Program-made: the position numbers and the translations under genes
Notes under the pieces: model-generated
Databases searched by the model: none
Told to the model about the DNA's origin: nothing
What the model saw: the letters and a program-made list of their open reading frames with translations, nothing else
Assembly: GCA_024362935.1 (NCBI GenBank)
Contig: JANCRA010000003.1
Location: 38,873,291-38,937,290 of the forward strand
Direction of reading: 5' to 3'
DNA from: Setophaga petechia
Lineage: Eukaryota > Chordata > Aves > Passeriformes > Parulidae
DNA: 64,000 nucleotides
In this document: positions 1-13,099 of the stretch, piece by piece
Layout: each line of letters starts with the position of its first letter
How positions within the stretch are numbered: the stretch's first letter is position 1

Positions 1-3000
1 CTAGTGACCTGCCCTTGCTTTCCCAAATCTTTCCTCCAAGCCTTTCAAAAGCAGTTGTTTGCTGGTATTTTCTTGGGAAAACCTCTCAAATACTTGATCA
101 GCTATGTTTATTTATAAAATTCTTCCACTACTTCAACTACCTCAAAAATTTCACGCATCTGCCAGGTTTTTGTTTAGTCTATATTCCTCTATATGATGAA
201 GAGAAATGTATAGGATTAACAGAAACAAGCCACAGGAATGTCCTCATCCTGGCACTGCCTGTGTGGTCTGGGATAGCCTCAGTGCTCCCCTGTGCCAACC
301 TGCAGATCTGCACTCAGAAAAATATGCTGTTCCTCTCTAGGCCAGGCTTAGTTATGTGATGGGTGCTGTGATGATGGTTGTGAGGTGCTCAGTTACCAAT
401 GAGTCCCATTTAGGGATTGTTTTTTAAATTCAAATATCCAAGTGCATTGCCCAGCAACTCTGTGCATCTCTTCTTGTCAGCTTCTGGGAAGGGTTCGATG
501 TTTCTCCATCAGCTGTGATGACTGATTCTCCACGTGCCTCTACATCTTCACTTTACAACAACAAAGTAAATCTGTTATCAGCTAATAATTAAATAAATAT
601 TAATCTAAGGTGCTTCACATGAATGCAAATAGCTGTTTGTGAAGATTTCTCCCATAACTAACTTGGCATGCCTCCTAATTTTTATTTTTCCTGACATCTT
701 CATTTCACTGACAAATTCAGTTGAAATCCAGACTGAAAAGTTACATTACATCCTAGATTCTGTAAAGAATAGAGAAAACTCTCAGTGAGAGAAGTTCCCA
801 GTTTCTCTGCTACAGTGATTTTACAAAGCTCTTAAAACATGGTTGAATTATTTGGTACGGCAAGAGGCAATCCTATTGATTCATGGTTAACAAATTGCCC
901 TCTTTCCAGAGAATCAAGATCAAAGTGTGCTTTCATTAGATATTTAAAACCTTGGGGGGTGTTGGATAACTGAGCAGTGAGTAATTAGGATATGGAATCT
1001 TTCATCTGCAGCAGTCAGCTCCTATTCACAGTTCATGTGAAGAATCACCAAAACTTCTTGCTGGACGGTGCCTATGCAGGACCATCATCCCTGGAGCACC
1101 AAGTTGGTGCCTATCAGAGCTGCCATCTCCAGCAGCATCTCTCCAGCCCTCCTCCTGTATGCTGCAGTTGAGAAGGGGTGAGGCAGGAGCTGATTTTAAA
1201 ATGGCAATAAAATCTACAGGGGATCATGAGGAAAATTTTACCTTAGCAGTTTCTGGAGATAAAACATTTCATGCCAAAATATCATGACTGCTTCTGGTCT
1301 CGAGCAGGGGGAGGACAGAGTTATTCACAAGCTATAGATTTTTTTCTCAGAATGATGGAAACATTCAGAGAGTCTTAAAGCTGTGAGTATCATAACTATA
1401 AGCAGATCATTCTGCCACCTTTCCTACAGCGCTGAAATCAACAGTCTACCCATGAAGTGAAACAGCAGTTCTTTGAGAATTTATATATTTGTGATAGCTC
1501 TGCTTTCTGTTAGCTTTTAAATTCTTTTCATTGACCTTTTAGGATTTCTGTAACTTTTTTTCCCCCAAGAGTGAGCACATGCAAATTATTTTTCTGCTCT
1601 ATTTCCCTCATTAGTAATATCTAACTCTGCAGGCTTGTGTATTTAAATCCACACCTATAGCATATCTTGTGGTCAAGATGCCAACTCTTCTTTCACATAC
1701 ATTTAATTTCCTGGGATGAAATGCTGATTCAAGTGGACTTAATGAAGAAGTAAATAATTTAAGCATGGAAATGAAGCTGTTGCGTGTGAGAGATCTTCTC
1801 CAGGCATCTCACCAGTGCATACCAATGGTGCAGTTTAATCTATACATCTTTTGTTTGGTCTGATTAGGCATATCCCAGTTCCTATTAGGCATCAGGAAGA
1901 GAGCAAGTTATCCTCAGAAGATAGCAGCATGAGACTGAGGCCTTGATTACTGATATATCCAAGCCCGACATCATTGCATGTACCTGAGGATGACAGAACC
2001 AAGTGCCAAATCCATTTTGCTGTGGTCTGGCAGGTACAGGAAGACGTTTCCCTCTTGTTAACTCTTGGGTCATCATCTCTCTTTTGATTTTGCACTGGAA
2101 TTCTCCAAATGCCAAGGTAGAGAGAGACTTGTTCTAGGTAATAGAATTAACTTAGTAGTGCTAAGTAAATTAGTCATTAGCACTTATCTGTTGTTGCTAC
2201 AAACTGATCTGATCTGACACCACTGCCGGCATAGGCTTGCTCTTTCTTTGCATAGGATTTTTACTCTTCCTGCAGTGTCGTGCAGAGTGTGCTGCTGACC
2301 TGCAGTGTTTGCCTGCTGACTCTCCCAACACAGACATTGCACATCCTGCATGTCCCAAACCCACATGCAAACACAAAAATTGTTCCTTCACTACAGAGGA
2401 TCCTCAGATAATTGATCTTAGTGGGCTGCAGCCAGGCTTTTGGTACTACCTTCCTACAGAGCAAGTATCACTCAGCTTAGAAGATCGACACTAAGGTGTT
2501 TTGTTTCTATCAGCTGCATTTTGGATGGCTAGATCTCCTTTCCTTAGTGCTTTGTTGATAGTGATATGGAAGTTCAATAATAAGATTTCTCAGCTTTTCT
2601 CTTTAGCTGAGAACTCAGTTGAAGACTAAAACTGGAGAGTGAAACCAGAGAATGAAACTATTTTAAAAGAGATGACTTACATGTGAAAAGGGGAAAAAAA
2701 AAGGAAAAAAAATTAGCACAAACTACTTCTTCTGTTTCTTATGAAACCAATTCCACATAGTCACCTTTCATTGGGTGCCTACCAGAAGAATGGGATTGGC
2801 TAAAAGTTTCAATTTTCATGTAATGAAAGGCAACTAGGCAGGCTTATTAACTGGTTGGATGATCTTTTCTGTCAAACCAGAAACGTCTATGTTACCTTTC
2901 ATTTTTTAAGGTTAAGAATTTTTTCTAACAAATAAATAAAACCAATTTAGCCTTATTTCCTAACACTTTCAGCAAAAGCATTTCACAAGAAATGAGAGCG

Positions 3001-3830
3001 CTTTGTGACAGCTAAATGAGAGGAAAGGACAATCCCAGAGCAGGGCAGCTGCTTGTACCTGGCAGATGCATTTGCATTCAGGGTCTATTCATATGTCATT
3101 GAGGAAGTTGATTCAGCTCAAGTCTACACAGGCATGTACATGAGCATCTCAAAAACACCAACTAGAGACTGCCATTCTTTCGTGTATAGAAATGGTGTGA
3201 GGATTACTGTACTTCTGTTTCTGACAAAAATATTTTGAAGACAGGATTAAAAGGTATTTTAGGATACCGCACCAGGCTGGGTGATGAAATTGTGTTATAT
3301 GCATACAGGAAATTTTTTGTTGCATCTTTCCGTAGCCACAACAGCAGTTATCTGCAGCACATGATGCTGCCAGTGTAGCAGCGTAGACCAATCTAGGTTA
3401 ATGCTCTCCACAATGTAATGAGAACAACCACCTCTCAATTTCTTTTAACATTTGAACTTTGATTATCACTCACCTGCAGGGAAACAGTACACAGTAAACA
3501 ATTACCTAGCAGGTTAGAAAGGTGAGGCTCAAACATGACTCAGTAGGTCATTGTGAGCTGTTCTCCCACCTGTCCTCTGCAGCCAATTTGAATACTGCAC
3601 ATATTTGCATTTAAAAGGTTTGTCCACATGCTACTCTTCTGTCCAAGAAATGCCTATGATTTCTTGCAAAATATAGAAAAAATTGGCCAAACGCAACAGT
3701 AAAATCCTAACAAAAGCCAACTTCATGAACTGTCAATGCATGTAGCTTGGTCAGAAGATTTTGAAAAATATTTTTTTCATGGAGACATTCACATTTCATT
3801 GGTGCTTACATGATTCATGAAGACATGTTG
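1..3830. other. Intergenic DNA downstream of EHF
   Basis: AT-rich, no gene, tRNA or repeat family recognised. A TTG-initiated frame at 2237-2494 resembles a secreted Cys-rich peptide but is rejected. Confidence 0.6.
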
Positions 3831-4965
3831 CAGAGTCATAAAAAGCCAAGCTGGAAAAGATCTAAGATGACGCCAGTTCATCCCTCACCCACAAGAAAGA
3901 TCACCTGCACTTCCCTAAGATGTTGGTCTAACTTATTCTTACAAATGTCTGCTGTTGGGATTCCTATCCACACCATCACAAATCTCTTGCATACATGTAA
4001 CCCAAATTTCATTCATTATAATTCTGGCCTGTTATTTCTCTTTTTGTCTCACTAGTGAAGGGGAAAGATTCATCTATTTTTGTCTCACAACTTTTTACAT
4101 GTTTGAAGACTGCTACCATCCTTCTGTAAAATTACCCTGGTTTTCCAAACTTTCTTCATAAAATATCTTTATTAGCTCTCCAGTCCTTCTTGCTGCACTG
4201 CCAGGTAACTGGTTTTGTTCGGGTTTTATTGTTTTTTAATTTTAAAAGAAGTACAGCGTCCAAAGCTGAACATGTTGCTGTATCTAAAGCTAGTCCCACT
4301 TCTGCTGAGTAGGCTGGAAGGGCAGTGTTGTTATCTCACAGCTGTCACACCTATTTATATGTTCTCATCTATTTTTTTCACAGCAGCATGGCACTGCCAA
4401 CTCGCTTATAACTGGTGAGCCACTGCAACACTGCATTCCTTCTTTTTACAAAACAACCATCCAATAAGTCATTACCACCTCATATTTGTGCAATTTGCAT
4501 ATTTGTGCAACATATTGAGCCATTGCTCTTGCTTTTGTTTGTCTGGAATGGCCTTTAACTTATTTACTTATCACTTCTCTAGTGTATCATCATTGTCCTG
4601 AATTTTCACCCTTTCCTTCAAAGGGCTGGCTGGCATGACCTACAAACTCAGCAAACTGACTCTGTTTCTTCATAAGCTAAGTTATTAATGAAAATACTGA
4701 ATAGTACTTGGCCCATGAAAGATCACAGGGGAGTCACATTTAATTCAACTTAGTTTGACAGTGAATCACTAATAGCCACTCCTGGAGTACAATTTTGCAA
4801 TGAGTTTGAGCACAGTTTAGAGTAATTTCATTAGGATCCTGTTTTCATGCTTTGTTTATGAAAGTATCTATGAAGCAGTCAAAAGCCTAACACAGTAAAC
4901 CAAACATGTTCTCTTTCCTGTCTATAAAGAAATGTCAGCCTATCACACTGGCACAGCATAAAAGT
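3831..4965 (-). mobile_element. Ancient, highly diverged CR1/L3-type LINE (minus sense)
   Basis: Reverse-complement CR1 landmarks occur in the right order but at low identity: a cagagtcata 3'-tail relic at 3831; gaagactgctaccatcctt near 4104; ttatgaaaatactgaa... gagtcacattt near 4688-4740, the decayed guide of the pre-RT region; and tttgtttatgaaagta... caaaagcct near 4850-4890, where CR1 has the conserved tract encoding the end of RT motif blocks. The ordered matches over about 1.1 kb indicate one old insertion, likely predating birds. No reading frame survives. Confidence 0.6.
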
Positions 4966-7900
4966 GTTTGGGATTGTCCTTGGAAATCCATTGTGGCTTT
5001 ACACGTGTTTTGCAAATAGAGTATGGGTAGCAATTTTGGAGAAGCTGCAGTTACACTTTCTGACCTACATTTGACTTGGTCCTCTTCTCCTCACCATCCC
5101 CTTTTACAGTGCAGTTTCTGCTTTTACATTTTTGGTTTACCATAGCTCTGATTTTCTTCTTTGAGCACACTGTTAACTCAAAGATTGCCTCAAACACCTT
5201 TCTAAACCATTTGAACAGATTTTGGAAAGACCTGTGATGTGAAACATTCAGTTCATATTCTTTAGGCATTCCATTCTGAGGTGTCATTTCTTTTTTTCTT
5301 GTCTTGATTTTTGTGGGCATGCTGATCAGGAGTCCAACCAAATTTCCAGTGGGAAAATTTCAAAAGGCTCTCACTAGTCAGATGGGTACAGAGAAAAAAG
5401 AAAAAATAAAAGAAATCTATTCCAAACTAAAAACCCACTTTTTTATATATATTGCAGTATATTTTTTTTAAACTTTCACGATATTTAAAAAAAAATGTCA
5501 AAATTCTAGCAGTCATAAGTCATGGTTGCTTTTACTTAACTGCAACATGCTTTCTGGAGAAAAAATAGGCATAAAACCAACACAACGCAAAAAACATTGT
5601 GATTAATTTAAGAACTTAGTATTTCTTTCCTGTTTTTTCCCCTGAGTCATGCATCAAGAAAAACCTTACTAGCAGAAATTTTTCACTTTCATACCATGCT
5701 CAGTACCTAGGTTATAGCTTCTACATGGTGAAATAAAACTGGCAGGCCCAAAGTAGAGTTAAAAGTTTATGAGAAAAAAAACTCCAGAGACCATTACCCG
5801 AGCTGTCTCATCTGTGGGTTATACTGGGTCCCTGTGGCAAACTATTGCTTTCCCCACATTAGAGCAGAAAATAAAGCTGTATAATAGAGCAAAAGGCATT
5901 GCAGAAATGATCTTTTCAAACATATCACACTCCAGAAATAATTCAGCAAGAATAGGTGTTGCAGCTGCATCTCCCACACAGACATTTGTCATAAGCCTAC
6001 TTTGTGCTTCAGCTGCAACTACCTGAAGCACTGAGAAAGATTTGTGTCTGGACACAACATGGCACAGTGATGAGCTGCAGAGTCTCTGTCTGGAATGGTT
6101 GGCACCATCCACTACAAGATCCCTCCAAATGACTGAAACCAAAACAGTTCTTTTCATATTCCTGTGCACACAACAAAGTCCTTTAATAAGTAAGCACATA
6201 GCACATCACAGAGGTATGAACACATCACCCTGTTTATCAAAAGCAGAATTTAGGAGAAACACATTTACAATTGTACTAAAGGAAAGAAGAATGTAGCCTC
6301 CAACTTCGTTATCTCAAAACAATAGCCAGAGGAAAAAAAAAATCAGACTTTACCAGTGAGAAAATGAGAGGACAGATTCTGAAGTGCTTAGCAATTTTGG
6401 ACTCTTACTATATAGGACAATTTCTCTGGGAACACACTGATATATGAACACATGTCACAGACAGATCATGGGTACATTTCCACATGATCCAGGTCATAGC
6501 TAGGATTTATGCTTTATTGCATTTGGTAGATAAAAACCAACATACTCCAGAACATCTCAAGATAGTAAAACCTGAGCCCTCCATGCTATCCCTTTCCACT
6601 GCAGTGCATGTACCTGCCTTTTCACCAGGACACAGCAGGAAAAGGAGGATGGGCACTGTTACTGCAGGACCTTGGCCACCCCAGCTGTAAAGGGATCCAC
6701 CTTCTGCTACCCAAACATTTGGACCATAGACCTCTTAGTACCTCAATCAGGACATAAAAGGATACTTGTAGCTGTCTTGCTTCAAATAAACCCATAAACT
6801 TACTCAGAGTCATATTTTCTTTCCTAATTTTCCTGGAAGGAAGCAGCAGCATCTATTCCTCACAGGGCAGTTCCCATCTGCCCGTGTCCAGCACCTGAGG
6901 CAGAGAGGCTTTCCTTTCCCCACATCACCTCTGTGCCCAGAACAGATATCTGGCCTGGACACCACACCCAAAACCAAATGTGTAGTTGTTGCTCAGCATT
7001 AGGTAGGAGATGCATTTTTTCTGCTTCACTCCTTTGGGCAGATGTGTAAGCCCTGGGAAGAATCTAGCCAAGAGAAATTAATTTTCTGCAACCAAGCCTT
7101 TGCAGGGGTATGATGATCCACTCCACTTGTGGTTTCTTAGGATTTTTTTCAACCAAGCATTTTCAGTGGGCTGAGGAAAGAAGGTGTGGGAACTGGCAGA
7201 GGAACTGAGCTGTGTGGGTTGATTACAGAGTATTTAAAAAAAAAGAAACCATATTTACTAGCATATCACATGAACACAAATAATGCAATTCCAAAAGTTT
7301 GAAACTGAAAAAATATGTAACAGCTCACAGCTATCCTATCCCGTTGGCACCAGTTTGTTATCTGCAGTTTATTTTCCATCTTGGTTTTTCATGGATAGGA
7401 GATTGCTCACTGCCTCTGAAAATCAGGCCCTACTGGTGCTCAGTGACAGGGCCTCAACCACTTCTCTTACGAGAGATGAGGTAATTATTCTCAGATATTA
7501 ACAGGCAAATGCAGCATCCAGAGTTCAAAAGGACTTGATGCATCACACTGCAATTTCAGTCATAACAGTTATAATAGTTTTTAATTCTGATTGTGCACTG
7601 CAGCATAGTGAGCATGGAACAGCTCTCCAGACCAAGCAGCTCCAGTTACTCAACCTGCCCTTCAGAAGGACAAGTCAAGAAGTTATTCCCAAAATTCATC
7701 TTTGCAGATTCTCTTTTTAAAGTTATATTCCACTACTTATATCTCTTTATCTCGGTGATACAAATAAAAAACATCAACATCGTCCCAAACCCATTTATCA
7801 GTAGTTTTGATTCCTTTTCTTTCCTCACTCCTCAGGCATGAATGTCAGAGTTTCAGAGATCCTTGTGACTCATGTGACCTGCTCACCATCCTGTGAGGAC

Positions 7901-10900
7901 ACTCACTAGTAGGAGGTACCTTTCTCAAACAAATACCCTGTGTTACTGACTCCCCAGAAAACTTGGCTGTGTTGCTTGGCAGAGGAAGTTTGCAATACCC
8001 CTGGACTGCCACATTTAGTGTTAAAAGAGTTTCATGCCCCAGTCTCACTGGTCCCTGGATATTTGTGCTTTGATAAGCGCACAAAAACACTCTTAAGGCC
8101 ACAGAAAGAGCAACATAAAAGTAAAACACAAAATTATGTCATTACCATACAAAATTAAAATAAAGGTGTTGCTAATTTAGACATTTACACATTTCCTAGG
8201 TTCTCACACACATGCACACAAAGTCTCTCCATGAAGCAGGTGATCACTTGAGGTTTCACAAATTGGCTTACACTGAAAGAGCTGCTAAAGGGGTAGGAAG
8301 TCATCTCCCACCCCTGTTCCTCTGACTGTAGGTTTCCAATTGTTCCCTTGAGTTGGGACTAATGATCCTGTGGCTTCAGCACATGGAGATCTAACAAAAT
8401 GACTTACCCTTTTTCATTTCAGAATAACTTCTGGATCTGGCAGTGCTGGTACAAACACTAGGCAACAAACAGGCACAGAGAAACAAGGCAAGGGAGCCAG
8501 AGCTGCCCTTTCAGCAGGATTTCAAGTCAGCTTGAACAGGCTATGACTATTATCTGCAATCAAGCTCAAGGTGTTTCACATGGGAGATGATCTGGGACAT
8601 ATGTTTGTGATAAAGCTCAATTTCCAGCCTTGCCTTCCTCCAAGCTAAGGAAAGGCTTGCTGGTGTACATCCTTTGTGGGGTGGGGGATCTGCTTAACTC
8701 TTAACCTTGATATCCAAACAAAATACTAGTTTTTAATAGCTCTCCCACAGTGCTGCTGGCTTTTACAGTGTGACTTCTTTTTCTGAAACATAAAGAGTCC
8801 TTAAAAATGCTGACGACCCTTGGGCGTAGCTGCATGGAGTTATTATCTTGTGAAACCATTTATTTAAGGTGACAGCAAAGCTTATGAGCTGGCTTTGTTC
8901 TTAACCCGAGTATAAACAAATGGGTTATCCATGCATAGTGAATTAAATTCTTTCTACACACCAGAAAAAAAAAGTTTTAACACCACCACATAATTTTTCA
9001 TTGTATGTGTATTTAAAAATTACATCAGATGAAAAGTCTGGGGAAGTAGGAGGGCAAAGTGCATGTGTGTGTCATACAGTGGCAGCAAAGTAAAAAATTG
9101 GATTAGCTTTATCATCTAACACTAAACCTTCTTGAAAGCAAATATAACTTTTATTAACCCTTCACCTCCAAACCGACTGGAAAAAATACAAAATGTCTAT
9201 AAGAAAAATATGACTGCATGGCAGCTGCTGGGTATGCCATGTGTCCCCATGCAGAGTGCCCTTCTCCATGAAATGCCTCCTGGCATGCCAGTGATTTCAG
9301 TCTAAACATGCTGAAATGTTTCACTCATAAACTATAAAATACTGAAAAATATTGGTTTGGCATGAATAACTGGTGATTCATCAGCATTTGTAATTGTTTG
9401 GGGGTATGGAGGTAGTCTTGGATTATTTGTATTCTGATTTCACATGAGAACATTGATATGAAACAGCAATAATTGAATCTGATAAGCTCCGGGGAGCCTT
9501 TCCGCAGGAGAGGAGGTACGATTTAGAGAGAGATACAGGAGTACAGAGGGAATTCTAGAAGGATGCATGGGGAGTTGCAGGTTGCCTCACATCACAACTC
9601 ATAGATTTTATATACTCCTAAAATGAGTGATCATCATCTAAGGCAAAGCTAATTACCTGAGACATTGTGATTCTATCTGCTGTGAACAGGATGAAATTCA
9701 GGGTGATGTGTTCTCTTTTTTTTTTTTTTTTTAATTAATTGTATGTCTATTTAAGATTTCTTTGAAAATACAGGGATCTTAGACAGCATAAGATTCCAGT
9801 TCTATGAGTATTTGGTGGTGAATGTTGTTTCTCCTTCTGCCAGTGTTTGGGCACAGGCTTCACAGGATGACTGTGTTGAGAAGTACTGCAGTCTACAGGA
9901 GGCTGGGCAAGATCAGACCTGTGGTGTGAGCCTCCATCCTCTCTGAAATCCAGTGACTGCCTAAGACAGCCCCTGGTTACAGATTTGGGTTGCACTTCTG
10001 AATCTCCCCACTTTGGCAAATTAACAGCCTATAAAGATGTGAACTAGAGCCAGAGGGTTTGGTCTTAGAACTCAACAACTCAGAAGACAAACACTTTATC
10101 TCCCCTTCCAGGGAAAGAGCAGTTTCGATGGGTACAGTCAGTGATGTTACAACCACACCACTTGGGAAAGGGATGTGAGAAAAAATTGGAGACAGAAGCT
10201 GATAAATAGAGAACAAAGCTAGCAAGACTTGAAGAAGGGAGAGTCTCCTTCTCCCAGATCATTTCTCCAACTGGCAGCTGTGTCTTAGCATCCTCATGTC
10301 AGCATCACCTCCAGAAACTTCAGCAGTGCCAGTAACTCTGACTTTTCTGCAGCGCTCACAAAAGTATTTGCAATGCATTCTTAAAAGTCTCCAGCCCCTC
10401 TTTGCCTTGAGAAATGCAGATGAAGGTGTACAGTGGCACTAGACCTCAGTACAGGGAGAGCCCTGCAGTCTCCAGACTGCAGAATGGACTCAAACACAGC
10501 ACTTCTCCTCACCGCTGGTTGCTATGAGACCATCCTGTGCTGTTCCCTAGTGAGCTGTGAAGTACAATAATCCCCTTGCCACACAGTGCTGAAGGCTTCA
10601 TTATTGTCCAAAGCTTTCAAAACACAGGCAGGTGCTTTAGAAAACAGGTTTTAAGGTGTTGAATTCAGCCTCTCGACATACTCAGGTATGAGAAGGGGGC
10701 TTTCACAATCTTCATGCTCTGAAGGTCTCTTCACCACTCCTACAGAGGGACGGGGAGGCTCCTCTGCAAAATTCACAAGATGTGTCACTCATAGTGGTAT
10801 TTATCCCCAACTTCACATCTTGTTCCCAGGGACAGTATAAATGCTAAATAAGGAACCAAGAATTTAGAAAGAACAAGCTACAGTTTGCCTATTTGCTTTG

Positions 10901-12354
10901 AAATACCTGCTACAATACAGATCAGCCATCTCCTTCTTCATTCCCTGTGTTGAGACTGAATCTTATTGTTGAATTTCAAGCCAAGATGAAAGCAGAGAGG
11001 GTATCATATCCTACTGAATACAGAGGGGAGAAATTCTTCAGCAGAAATAATGCTTCAGTCATTTTTCATAATTAAATTTTTTTAGGTACACAAGATGATG
11101 CAGTACACACAGGAATATTGCTATAATTTCTTGTTCTTCTAAAAGCTATAATTAAACTTGTAAACACTAATTTATGTTTAATTTCTGCGACCAACTTGTG
11201 ATGGAAAGACTATAAATAGACTGACTTGGATGTTATTGAATTTTTTTGCACGTACAGCCTTTGTATTTCCACCCCGAATTTTTGGTGCATTAAGACCTGG
11301 TCACTGACTCAGTCACTTCTTCCTGCTTTATTTGTTTCTTTCCCTATTATTTTCTTTAACACTGAAGTGACTGAAGCAGCTAAATATCTGGGGAAAGGGT
11401 GGTTGTTGGAGAAAATTCTTGGCTTGCACAAAGTTTAGGACTTGGACTGCATTGTGCAAATCTTCATCAGCAAGGGAGCAAATACTGAAAATCCAGAGAG
11501 ATAACCTATCTTTCAGATTATTGTAACTAAGCCATTTTTTGGAAGCTATTAGTATTGGTAACTCTTAATCACCTTTTTTTTTTTTTTTTGCTAGTACCAG
11601 ATTTCACCTACCTGAAGCAATTGTTGCTTGTCCTTGATGCAGACGTACATCTAGATTTATATCATGTTAAGATGTAGGTAGACTCTGTTTACAGCACTCC
11701 TCTTATTTATTCTCAATTTACATAGGTTTTTTAAACTGAATTTTGCTTTGAATTTTTATTTCACATGGCCTTAGATTGCAGCTGAAAGCTGCAGTTTTCT
11801 TCGATTTTAAGTGACAACCAAAGAAGAGTTTTGGTTTGTTTTAATTTTTTTTTTAATGGGGGGTGTGGGGAGAGTTTATTAGGTATGCAATTATTTGCAT
11901 GTTTCCAAACAATATTCTCATCTGTGTTTTTCTCAAATATTGGCCTCAGCTTGCTAGAAATAAAAGCCCCAGTCACTTACTGGAAAACCAGCTGAGCTTA
12001 TTTAAATCTCAGTCTGAACTTGCCTGAAATCTAGTTCCAATTCCTTTTCAAGCCTAGTTTGGGACTCCCAAGTTCTTAAACTATGACCACTCTTCAGACA
12101 CTGCTTTTGCATGCTAAACATGGGGTTTGTACTTGGGTTCAAAATTCAAACCCGTTCTCCTATTTATGTGGACATAATATTGGAGCCCCTTTGAAATTCC
12201 AGGTTCAAATATAGGTTGATTAAATATAGACTGAACACTTCCAGAGCCACCATCCTCAAACACCCATATGCATAATTTCAATGGCAGGGGAATCACTCGC
12301 TTAAAATTCTGCACGTTTGCAGATTAGAGCATGATGATGTGGCTTGTCCTATTG
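4966..12354. other. Intergenic DNA downstream of EHF
   Basis: No coding region recognised. Contains homopolymer T runs (for example near 9716-9734 and 11573-11589) and scattered ATTTGCAT octamers. From mammalian synteny the next gene on this side is expected to be APIP, but no APIP exon was recognised. Confidence 0.55.
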
Positions 12355-12595
12355 CAGTGAAGCTCTTGACTTAGATTCCAGCCCAACTCCAGATGTGCTG
12401 GCACAGCAGCAGGCTCAGCTCTCTGTCAGACTGGCTGCTCTGCACCACCTCGTGCTGCCAGCCCGGGACACCCAGCAGGGCACCACAGGGGCTGCAGGGC
12501 GGCCACACACATCACCCTCGCACCCAGCTGGCACAGCCACAGCCCCCAGACTGCAAATGCCACAGGAGTGTGCCCTGACTTGCTTTCAACTGTAG
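12355..12595. other. GC-rich block downstream of EHF
   Basis: About 240 bp of markedly GC-rich sequence inside AT-rich DNA. A plus-strand frame runs through it (Gln/Ala/Pro/Thr-rich), but I recognise no domain or splice context, so I do not call a gene. Confidence 0.4.
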
Positions 12596-13099
12596 GCATT
12601 TTCACTCATTTTACCTCAAACTGCCAAGTAAATCAGGAGAGATGTCCCCTTTTCATAGCCACCGTTTAGATGGAAAATAACATGAAGGACAGGATTTCTT
12701 CGTTTCAGCTGCTTTGACTCAGTAAAGGAAACGCTCGGTTTGAGTAATGGCATCCTTATCAGCCTAGCCCTTGCACACACTTCAAAATACCTTGAAATTA
12801 AATCAGTGCTGAAGTCAGGCCTTTGTTAAGTTTAGCAGCCAAACAAGAAAGGCAATCTAGCTGTGTTGACATAATCCATTATTTCGGTGAGGCCTGTGAG
12901 ACATAAAACAGGTTTGGAAACCAAGTATCTTCACAATAGATTAGGTATTCAACATATCAGTAAATTTAAGCTATTGGGTTTTGTTGTAGTTATGGCAGTC
13001 CTTTCATAAATATTAAAATATTATTCAGTACTGAAAGAATTCACATTAGTCACTTCTAATCACAAGAAATAAAAAAAGGAAGATAAACATTAATCAAAT

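Noticed and set aside
2237..2494. 85-residue frame that looks like a signal peptide plus Cys-rich secreted peptide
   Set aside because: It starts with TTG, not ATG, has no upstream ATG exon or recognisable homology, and composition alone can give hydrophobic starts.
1..13000. Search for 3' exons of APIP, the expected downstream neighbour
   Set aside because: No matching coding segment recognised.
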